DNA from: Fibrobacteria bacterium GUT77
Lineage (GTDB): Bacteria > Fibrobacterota > Chitinivibrionia > Chitinivibrionales > Chitinispirillaceae
Direction of reading: 5' to 3'
DNA length: 5,910 nt
NCBI GenBank assembly: GCA_001462255.1
Contig: LIUJ01000245.1
Span: forward strand, 1-5,910
Shown here: positions 1 to 5,910 of the stretch, in pieces
Position numbering within the stretch: the first letter of the stretch is position 1
Layout of the letters: each line of letters begins with the position of its first letter
Made by a program: the position numbers and the translations under genes
Notes under the pieces: model-generated
What the model saw: only the letters and a program-made list of their open reading frames with translations
Databases searched by the model: none
What the model was told of the DNA's origin: nothing

Positions 1-2690
1 ATATAGTACGCGTTTGCCCAGTCGTTGGGATCTTCCCGCCAACCTTGCGCCAATTTCAGTTCCCTCGTGTAAACCCATATCCCCTGGCGGCTGTCGGATA
101 CGACTATTTCGCTCTTACCGTCGTTGTCCAAATCGCCGGTAACTACGGTGAACGGGGGAATGCCTTTGGCTATTCTTGGCGACGGCGCGGTTGATTGATT
201 GTTTTTTATGATTGATAACGAACCGTCGCTTTGCACGGCGACGAATCCTCCGATAGTGTCCTTAAACGCGGCAACGGCGCATACGGACGAATCGGATTTC
301 AATTTTACGGCGTTGGTCGTGTCAACGCCGACGCCTACGATTACTCTTCCGTCGGCCAACCCGATAGCCCATGATTTATCATCCGTCTTATTGCCTATTC
401 CGCAAACATAACTCGACGGCGCGGCGGGAAGATAAATTACGGTTTTGTCCGTTTTATTGACTCCGCTATAAACGTATACGGCGCCGTCGCCGGTTTGTGA
501 TGTTTTTGACAGGCGCGACGACGATTTTTTACGCAACGGCGATAACGTCTTTGCCGGAACGTATATCCGCCCGCCTATCGCCGTAGGGAAAGTAAACGCG
601 CCCGGTATGCTGTCAACGGATTTTACGGTAACGTTGGAATTGATCGGTTTTCCGTGATAATCTTTCAGATCCATTGTTGTTGCATTATCTCCGTATGACG
701 TGTCCTTATTCATCGAATATAAATAAAAGCGCCCAAACTCGCTCAAAAGCGCCAAGACGGTATCCTTATCGTTGCTTGACGACGACGTCGCGATATCCGT
801 TACCAACGGATCAAAAAACAAAAATTCCGGCGCGGCGCGGCGCGGCCAACCGAGCGTCAAATAGTCGTACTTTACGTCAACAATAAATAAACTGTCCGAA
901 TAGTTGACGACCGTGTCGTTTTGAATACTTACCGTTCGCTCTTGTCTCGGCGACCCGCTCATAGCGGTAAAATCAACGCCAATATAGGTGTGACCCCCGT
1001 CGTTGGATCTGCTTGACGGACGGGAATACGGCCCAAAACCCCTTATGTTCGCGCCGGATTTCGATTTATCGTAGCGTATTGTCGCATGCGGGAAGACATC
1101 CTCCGCCCCGCCGTAGTCAAAGGCGGCCTGATAGAACGCGTCCTTGAACGTTACGCCCAAATCATTCACCCCGTCCGCCTCAACGAGCCTCACTCCGCGG
1201 TAGGATGAATCGGCGTTGACGATATTGTACTCCAGCCTCTGCCTAATCACCCTCTCGTCAACATGCCAAACCAGCACGCCGGAAGCAGGCAAGCTGACGT
1301 CGTTGTTCTTCGTCTCAAGAATCACCCGCGACGCGCCGTCGGATTGCCGCTTTACGTTGGCGCCTATGTTTACATTAAACGGATAGGCGCTTATTATCGA
1401 ACCGTTGTCGTACTTGAAAACCGACCTATCGCCGGACAAATTCCTTTGCCGGTTTTCAACCAAGTAATACTCGTTGCCGTTAAGCGGTATCAAGAGTATC
1501 GTGGTATCGTCGCCAAGGGTCAAACGCGCGTTGTCATTGTCGATTGTCGAAGTCAAAGCCCTAACGCCGAATTTCTCGCCTACGCCTACTACATACGGCT
1601 TGTCCCACCCCATGAAGGCTCGCACCCACGCGCTCGGATAAGGCGGTATAAAACCCTGTCCGGCCGAGTACCCGGCAAAATCCATTATACAGAAGGCGCC
1701 GACGGCCGATACGCCGCTTGCCGTCGAAAACAGGTCGGGGATACCCAGTTGCCTCGCCAACTGATTGACAAGGATGCCTTGAATGCCCCAGTTGAGCCCG
1801 TCCTGGTTCGACGTTTCCGCGCACATCATCACCTCGTCTATCGTCAATTCCTTTTTTCCCTCAACGCCGTCAACGGTAATTCCCGCGCCGTCAAGTTTGA
1901 GCGTGTCCTTGTAATATTTGAAGTAGTCGCGATTAATGAACGCGTCTATCATATCGGAAGGTGAGTCGGCCGTTCCGGACGACCCGCCGTCCGTCATGTA
2001 GGAGACGCCTGCGTGAAGTATCAGAATCACCGCCCTGCGATTGGTGGCCGCCTCGCGCAATATTCCGTTATCGTCCCTATACAAACCCCTAAAAGGCGAA
2101 TCGCCGTCCTTGGCGGCCGCCTCCACGGCGTCTTTGACGAACGTCATAAGCCCGCGCGTCTTCCTTTCCCAGTACGCGTCGGTCGACTCCTGTTTCCGCT
2201 TCCACCCCGGCGAATAGTGGGTCATCGGATTGGCGACCTTATAGCCGACCTCGCCTTCGCCGAACGGGTATATCGAAAACTCAAGCGCGAGCTTGCCGCC
2301 CGACGCTTTAACGTAGTAATTCTTAAGCGCGGTAAGCTGACGGTGAAAATACAATGAGTCGTGCGGCAAACCGTCGTACTTATAAACGGTGTCCGCGTTG
2401 TAATGCTTGAGCTCTTTTACGTCGCCCTTTAGGCCGAAGCGCCCGTTTCCGGTCGTAAGCGCGGACGTGTCGGGCTCAAACTCTACGCGTATGGCGATAA
2501 CCGAGAGTGTGTCAACGCCGCTTTTTTGAAAATCAATCGACCATTGACGGTTACGCGCCGTTTCAACGATATTTTTTTGAGACGAGCTTTTGAGCAACAA
2601 ACTTCGCGGCATACCGCCTTCCTGCGCCGCAACGAGCGCGGACGCGGAGATTATCAGCAGTATCGGCAAGTAATAAATTTTTTTTATCAT
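1..2690 (-). CDS. Secreted M6-peptidase-like protein with degenerate active site and FG-GAP-like C-terminal part (3' end missing)
   Basis: The reading frame is open from the ATG at 2690 to the left edge (896 residues seen, no stop). Residues 1-22 are a signal peptide (MIKK, hydrophobic core, cut near LVAA/Q). The next 500 residues match the M6 (immune inhibitor A-type) layout: LKNYYVKASGGKL (122-134), AVILILHAGVS (220-230), GIPDLF (316-321), a Met-turn-like GAFCIMDFAG (331-340), AWVRAFMGW (354-362), NEYYLVENRQ (406-415), GVLVWHVDE (471-479) and GVRLVEADG (499-507). The zinc motif expected just before GIPDL is absent: positions 309-313 are N-Q-L-A-R instead of HExxH. Proteolysis by the usual mechanism is therefore unlikely. 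The C-terminal third (from about 600) looks like propeller/FG-GAP repeats; GDLDNDGKSEIVV (852-864) has the calcium-loop DxDxDG at D853, D855 and D857. It is last in the block as seen and likely cotranscribed with the barrel gene. Any C-terminal sorting domain would lie beyond the window. Confidence 0.9.
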   Translation of the reverse strand, partial: MIKKIYYLPILLIISASALVAAQEGGMPRSLLLKSSSQKNIVETARNRQWSIDFQKSGVDTLSVIAIRVEFEPDTSALTTGNGRFGLKGDVKELKHYNADTVYKYDGLPHDSLYFHRQLTALKNYYVKASGGKLALEFSIYPFGEGEVGYKVANPMTHYSPGWKRKQESTDAYWERKTRGLMTFVKDAVEAAAKDGDSPFRGLYRDDNGILREAATNRRAVILILHAGVSYMTDGGSSGTADSPSDMIDAFINRDYFKYYKDTLKLDGAGITVDGVEGKKELTIDEVMMCAETSNQDGLNWGIQGILVNQLARQLGIPDLFSTASGVSAVGAFCIMDFAGYSAGQGFIPPYPSAWVRAFMGWDKPYVVGVGEKFGVRALTSTIDNDNARLTLGDDTTILLIPLNGNEYYLVENRQRNLSGDRSVFKYDNGSIISAYPFNVNIGANVKRQSDGASRVILETKNNDVSLPASGVLVWHVDERVIRQRLEYNIVNADSSYRGVRLVEADGVNDLGVTFKDAFYQAAFDYGGAEDVFPHATIRYDKSKSGANIRGFGPYSRPSSRSNDGGHTYIGVDFTAMSGSPRQERTVSIQNDTVVNYSDSLFIVDVKYDYLTLGWPRRAAPEFLFFDPLVTDIATSSSSNDKDTVLALLSEFGRFYLYSMNKDTSYGDNATTMDLKDYHGKPINSNVTVKSVDSIPGAFTFPTAIGGRIYVPAKTLSPLRKKSSSRLSKTSQTGDGAVYVYSGVNKTDKTVIYLPAAPSSYVCGIGNKTDDKSWAIGLADGRVIVGVGVDTTNAVKLKSDSSVCAVAAFKDTIGGFVAVQSDGSLSIIKNNQSTAPSPRIAKGIPPFTVVTGDLDNDGKSEIVVSDSRQGIWVYTRELKLAQGWREDPNDWANAYY

Positions 2691-2701
2691 TAAGCGCCCG
2701 C
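2691..2701 (-). promoter_or_regulatory. Short spacer with a weak ribosome binding site before the M6-like gene
   Basis: Only 11 bases separate the TAG of the barrel gene (2704-2702) from the ATG at 2690. The minus strand reads TAGGCGGGCGCTTAATG, so the only purine-rich element is the GGCGGG just after the stop. There is no room for a promoter or terminator, so expression probably depends on read-through and re-initiation from the barrel gene. Confidence 0.45.
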
Positions 2702-5293
2702 CTACAACCCGAACAAGAACGAAAGCCTCCACTGCCCGTCGCGCACACCGCTCGCGCCGTCCTTATTCTTGTCTATGGCCCTAACCACCCCGCCCATGAA
2801 CCCTTCCGGCGAGTATATGTAAGAGAAATCAAAGTTCATGTTCGCGTACTTGACGCCCAACCCCATAGACAACTCGAAACGCTCACCAAGATAATCGCCC
2901 AAAAAACCAAGACGCAACGCCATAAAATCGGCGTACAAATACTCCATACCGAGACTGACGTTTATCTCTTGTATCTCCTCCGCCAATCTCGTGTCCTTGT
3001 TGTTCAACATACCCGTCCAAATCGCCACCCAAAACGGGTCGGGCCCTTTGTCGTAGTAATTTTTAACCACCTCCCTATAGGCGTCAAAGACAAACGAAAG
3101 CTCGTGGAAGGGGGTGCGAATGGGACGGTACGCCAATCCGAGCCTAAGGGAAAACGGTATCGGGTCGGCCTCCTCCGGCGTCATGTAATAGATACTCGGC
3201 CCCATGTTTTGTAACATAAACCCAAAGTCCAATTTGTCAACCAAAAAATTCCTCTTTAGAATGCCGGCGTCTATAGCGAAAGTCTGCCCGGTACCGCCCG
3301 ACTTGGAATCCAACACACTGTAAACGTACTTAGCGTTAAGCCCCAACGACAAATCCTCCTTAATCGGAAAACCGTACGAGATACCGAAAACGCCCTCCCA
3401 CGACCTCGCCTTCCCCAAATAGACCTCCAACTCGTCCCACTGCTCATTATCGCCCATGTTTATGTAGTTCACCGAAAAGGCCAGCGTTCCCCAGTCCTCG
3501 GTGGGAATGACCACCGCCGGAAAACCGTGCCACAAATCCGTCATACCGAACGCCGGCAGTATTTGCTCGTAAAAGAGCATTACCTGCTTCTCCGCGTGAG
3601 CGTACTGGTGCATCGCGCCGTCGGTCGCCACCCACATATCCTTGCCGCACGCGGTAATGGCGTTTATATTATCATTCTTAAGGGCATTCTTTGAATGGTA
3701 TGTCTTCCACTCCGGAACATTGACCGGCTTGCCGTCCTTACCCGTAACCGTCTTGCCCGCCTTATGCGTAATCACGCCCTTGTTCGTGCCTATCCAAACA
3801 ACGCCGCCGCTCTGCTCGGCAAAAGAGTAGACGGTAGAACCCGGAAACTTGTAGCGCGTCCATGTCCTAACGCTTTGGGTGTATATCGTTACCCCGTTGT
3901 CGCCGCCTATCCACAAACGCCCCTTAGAGTCGGCAAAGAGCGCCGTGACACCGAGGGAAAGCAAACCGGAAGACGTGTCAAAAGCAGCCATATCGTTGTC
4001 GCCCGATTTCGCGGCAAGCCCCCTATTTGTGCCTATATACAGCTTCTCGCCCACAAACGCCAGCGACGTTACATATAAATCGGGCAACCCGTCCTCATCC
4101 GTCAACACGCGCCACTCCGAATCCTTCATAATCGCCACGCCGTTGTCGGTACCTACGGCCACGCTACCGCCGTGAGAAACGGCAACGGCGGTAACCCTGC
4201 CGGACGGAAGAACGCCGTCCTCGTCGTCGGATACGGAGGTGTAGCGCCGCCACTTGCCGTTGCTATGGCGCCATAAACCGGACACCGTACCCACCCAAAG
4301 CCTCTCGGAAGCGTCGAGCGCCATGGCGGTCACGGTATCGCGCACGGCTACCGTATACGGTATAAGCAACTCCGTAACGTCGGCGATACTGCGGTCTTCG
4401 CTACCCAATATCTCCGTTATCTTATCCGCCAAATCCTTCCTCTCCCGTTCGCTCATAGACTTAGGAAGCAGGTTGTCGGCAATATTGCTGCTCACGCTCT
4501 CGTCGGGCGGCAACAACATCAGCATGCGGGCAAAGTCACGAAAGTCAAGAGTCCGAGACGCTACCGCCGGTTTAGGTATTATTGTTGATTTTGGTTCTAA
4601 TGCAGGCGTCTCTACAACGGCGGAATCGGGAACAGACTCCGTCGGCTCGGATTCGGAAACGGGATCGGTGGGTTCAGGCGCGGGAACGGGGGCAACGTTC
4701 TCCGATACCGGGGCAGTTTCTTCCGCCGGACGGCTCTTTAACGCCGCCGCGTGGGGTTCAAGCAACGTTACCAACCGCTCGTAACGCTTCATACCGAGTT
4801 TGTTCTCCCGCCTGATCTCCCACAGCGCGCTGTCCGTCAGTTCTTTGTGATCGATGTCAAAGTACCTAAGCGCGACGGAACGCAACGACTCGCCCTCCTC
4901 CACGACGTAGGTCTCGCCCCTCTCCCAAATCTTCCCGTTGAAGCGCGTTAATCCGGCGCGCGATCCGGCCCAGACGTAGTCACGCGACCCGAAAGCCGAC
5001 GCGGAACGCGCGGCCAACGCCGTGAACGCGCTGTCGCTCATATACGTCTTCCACGAGATAGTAAGCGGCGACTGACCGAGGCCGGCCGGATTGTAGAAGA
5101 CCGCGTTGGCGTCGTTGGCCAACCCGGTGAACGCCTCGCCCATAGCCGTAGGACGCGCTCCAACGGGAAAACCCAACGTGACTACCGCCGACTGACCGAC
5201 GGCTACCGCCTCCCGCGCCGCGAACAGACACGATAAAACAAGCGTCGCCGCCCACATAAACGCAATACGCGACTTGCAATTGAAAATATTCAC
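2702..5293 (-). CDS. PorV/FadL-like outer-membrane barrel protein with inserted beta-propeller and LysM-like module
   Basis: Predicted 863-residue exported outer-membrane protein, numbered from the GTG at 5293. Residues 1-31 form a signal peptide (K/R n-region, hydrophobic core, cut after AVA). Residues 41-72 hold the PorV/UPF0164-like signature (GARPTAMGEAF, then NAVFYNPAGL). A first propeller blade is at 106-124 (VWAGSRAGLTRFNGKIW). A LysM-like segment is at 129-167 (YVVEEGESLRSVALRYF ... LWEIRRENKLG). A Pro/Glu/Ser-rich linker spans about 188-243 and a helical segment 247-314. Six more blades lie at 322-570, with recurrent WVGT, YIGT, WIGG and WIGT strands and 'GVxI' turns, as in two-component-regulator propellers. 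Residues 572-863 are beta-barrel-like, including WGTLAFSVNYINMGD and ending WRLSFLFGL. The family suggests an export or attachment role at the outer membrane; the exact function is inferred. There is no kinase domain. The start was chosen for its four-base overlap with the upstream stop, a G-rich stretch seven bases upstream, and an intact signal peptide. It is followed 11 bases later by the M6-like gene. Confidence 0.88.
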   Translation of the reverse strand: MNIFNCKSRIAFMWAATLVLSCLFAAREAVAVGQSAVVTLGFPVGARPTAMGEAFTGLANDANAVFYNPAGLGQSPLTISWKTYMSDSAFTALAARSASAFGSRDYVWAGSRAGLTRFNGKIWERGETYVVEEGESLRSVALRYFDIDHKELTDSALWEIRRENKLGMKRYERLVTLLEPHAAALKSRPAEETAPVSENVAPVPAPEPTDPVSESEPTESVPDSAVVETPALEPKSTIIPKPAVASRTLDFRDFARMLMLLPPDESVSSNIADNLLPKSMSERERKDLADKITEILGSEDRSIADVTELLIPYTVAVRDTVTAMALDASERLWVGTVSGLWRHSNGKWRRYTSVSDDEDGVLPSGRVTAVAVSHGGSVAVGTDNGVAIMKDSEWRVLTDEDGLPDLYVTSLAFVGEKLYIGTNRGLAAKSGDNDMAAFDTSSGLLSLGVTALFADSKGRLWIGGDNGVTIYTQSVRTWTRYKFPGSTVYSFAEQSGGVVWIGTNKGVITHKAGKTVTGKDGKPVNVPEWKTYHSKNALKNDNINAITACGKDMWVATDGAMHQYAHAEKQVMLFYEQILPAFGMTDLWHGFPAVVIPTEDWGTLAFSVNYINMGDNEQWDELEVYLGKARSWEGVFGISYGFPIKEDLSLGLNAKYVYSVLDSKSGGTGQTFAIDAGILKRNFLVDKLDFGFMLQNMGPSIYYMTPEEADPIPFSLRLGLAYRPIRTPFHELSFVFDAYREVVKNYYDKGPDPFWVAIWTGMLNNKDTRLAEEIQEINVSLGMEYLYADFMALRLGFLGDYLGERFELSMGLGVKYANMNFDFSYIYSPEGFMGGVVRAIDKNKDGASGVRDGQWRLSFLFGL
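5290..5293 (-). other. Four-base stop/start overlap (GTGA) between genes 1 and 2
   Basis: The TGA stop of the small anchored protein (5292-5290) shares bases with the GTG start of the barrel protein (5293-5291). This arrangement is typical of translational coupling, where a terminating ribosome restarts on the next gene. It argues that the two proteins are made together and supports this GTG over the GTG 45 bases upstream. Confidence 0.75.
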
Positions 5294-5904
5294 TTTTTTA
5301 CCCCCGCTACCGCGGATAGTGATAAAACAGCCGTCCACTCAGGAAGCGGCGGCGGCGAATCCCCCTCAAAAAACGGCACCATGCCCGCTATGGCCGTCTC
5401 CCGCAACATCTTCTCCGAACCGTTGTGGGCGGTCAACAAACAAGCGCACCCCAAATGGAACGGCGGAACCAACTGCGGATATTTGTAAATCTCCTCGCGG
5501 GTAACAAAATTACCCTTGGTAATAAACGATCCGCACACCGGACACGCTTTCAAATAATCGTAGTAATAAAACGCCGCCCCGTTTTTATCCCCCGCCTCAA
5601 TCCCCCGCAAATTCATCTCCGTCTGCGCCTTCCAATGCCTGAGAAGCGCCGTCCGATCGGATGCCTTTAGCTGCACGCCGTTTACGTCTTCGTTTATCCC
5701 CTCCAAATATTTCTTTATCTCCTCTTCCGTAGGACGCAACGCCGCCAAATCCTCTCTCGGACTCTTGCGAAAAACGGAGTAGACACCGCTCACGTGTATA
5801 ACCCTCGACTCGTCGGCATCGGACGCCTTCGGCCCCAAACTCACCTTCAACGCCACAAGAACCAAAACCGCAAGCGCCGCCACGCCGCCCATAATCAACA
5901 ACAT
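5290..5904 (-). CDS. Membrane-anchored protein with a CxxC...PPxHxxCxC cluster, function unknown
   Basis: I do not recognise a named family over the full length. The 204-residue product begins with a hydrophobic helix (about residues 2-22, rich in L, V and A) with no clear cleavage site, so it is probably an N-terminal membrane anchor with the rest outside the cytoplasm. A charged, probably helical stretch follows (about 46-105). A compact cluster comes next: C121-P-V-C124, then P147-P-F-H150-L-G-C153-A-C155. The spacing suggests a metal (zinc) site and resembles the C-terminal CxxC...PPxHxxCRC motif of phage Mu F/SPP1 gp7 head-morphogenesis proteins; that likeness is by eye. The tail is Pro-rich (SPPPLPEW, 183-190). 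It is the first gene seen in the block and its stop overlaps the next start. The ATG at 5904 is only six bases from the window edge and the frame stays open to that edge, so the true start could lie upstream; no ribosome binding site can be judged. Confidence 0.8.
   Translation of the reverse strand: MLLIMGGVAALAVLVLVALKVSLGPKASDADESRVIHVSGVYSVFRKSPREDLAALRPTEEEIKKYLEGINEDVNGVQLKASDRTALLRHWKAQTEMNLRGIEAGDKNGAAFYYYDYLKACPVCGSFITKGNFVTREEIYKYPQLVPPFHLGCACLLTAHNGSEKMLRETAIAGMVPFFEGDSPPPLPEWTAVLSLSAVAGVKK
5301..5305 (-). promoter_or_regulatory. Probable ribosome binding site of the barrel gene
   Basis: On the minus strand the bases read GCGGGGGTAAAAAAGTG, with a run of five G seven bases before the GTG. 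It is not a perfect GGAGG but sits at the right distance. It lies inside the end of the upstream gene, consistent with coupled translation. Confidence 0.5.
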
Positions 5905-5910
5905 AACACG

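Noticed and set aside
829..847. GC-rich tandem-like run (GGCGC/GGCGCGG units)
   Set aside because: It is only 19 bases long and encodes the ordinary residues WPRRAAP in the open frame. It is too short to be a meaningful repeat.
1263..1964. A 233-codon open frame on the plus strand
   Set aside because: It lies wholly antisense to the M6-like gene, whose frame matches family landmarks throughout. Its Arg/Val-rich product has no recognisable motif.
4254..4784. A 176-codon plus-strand open frame with a Ser/Gly/Thr-rich product
   Set aside because: It is the antisense of the Pro/Glu-rich linker and nearby parts of the barrel gene. The low-complexity product reflects the complement of that codon pattern.
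3584..4978. Propeller repeats as evidence of a hybrid two-component sensor
   Set aside because: The repeats look like regulator-propeller blades, but no histidine-kinase, transmembrane or response-regulator segment follows. The protein instead continues into a beta-barrel-like region.
5291..5338. Upstream GTG at 5338 as the start of the barrel protein
   Set aside because: It would add 15 residues ahead of the signal peptide and overlap the previous gene by 49 bases, with no good ribosome binding site. The GTG at 5293 gives a four-base overlap and a normal signal peptide.
5440..5544. The Mu F-like motif as a prophage remnant
   Set aside because: No other phage genes are visible, the protein has a membrane anchor, and it is translationally coupled to an envelope gene.

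Overview
All recognisable coding sequence lies on the minus strand and reads from the right edge to the left edge as one tightly packed three-gene block. The order is: a short membrane-anchored protein with a Cys/His cluster (5904 to 5290); a large outer-membrane beta-barrel protein carrying an inserted beta-propeller and a LysM-like segment (5293 to 2702); and a secreted protein with the fold signatures of an M6 (immune inhibitor A type) peptidase plus a C-terminal FG-GAP/VCBS-like part (2690 to the left edge, incomplete). Genes 1 and 2 overlap by four bases (GTGA) and genes 2 and 3 are separated by 11 bases. No promoter, terminator, RNA gene, mobile element or CRISPR array is visible, so both ends of the transcription unit are probably outside the window.

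The organism looks like a diderm bacterium of the FCB type (Fibrobacterota, Marinimicrobia, Cloacimonadota or similar). The reasons are the PorV/FadL-like barrel signature (a GARPTAMGEAF segment followed by a YNPAGL segment), the propeller repeats, and a long M6-like exported protein. These are common companions in lineages with large envelope and type IX-like export systems. This is inference from gene style; nothing here fixes the phylum.

The most notable point is that the M6-like protein keeps nearly the whole family framework but not the zinc-binding HExxH. The aligned positions read NQLAR, followed by the expected LGIPD. It therefore appears to be a catalytically dead family member. Its upstream partner is also unusual: a barrel protein that contains a probable seven-bladed propeller, itself split by a LysM-like module and a Pro/Glu-rich linker. 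The first gene has a CPVC...PPFHLGCAC cluster recalling the C-terminal motif of phage Mu F/SPP1 gp7 head proteins, but on a membrane-anchored protein.

A working picture, by inference, is a cell-envelope assembly. The barrel protein would span the outer membrane and touch peptidoglycan through the LysM-like part. The pseudo-peptidase would be an exported binding partner. The small anchored protein would be an envelope accessory made from the same message.
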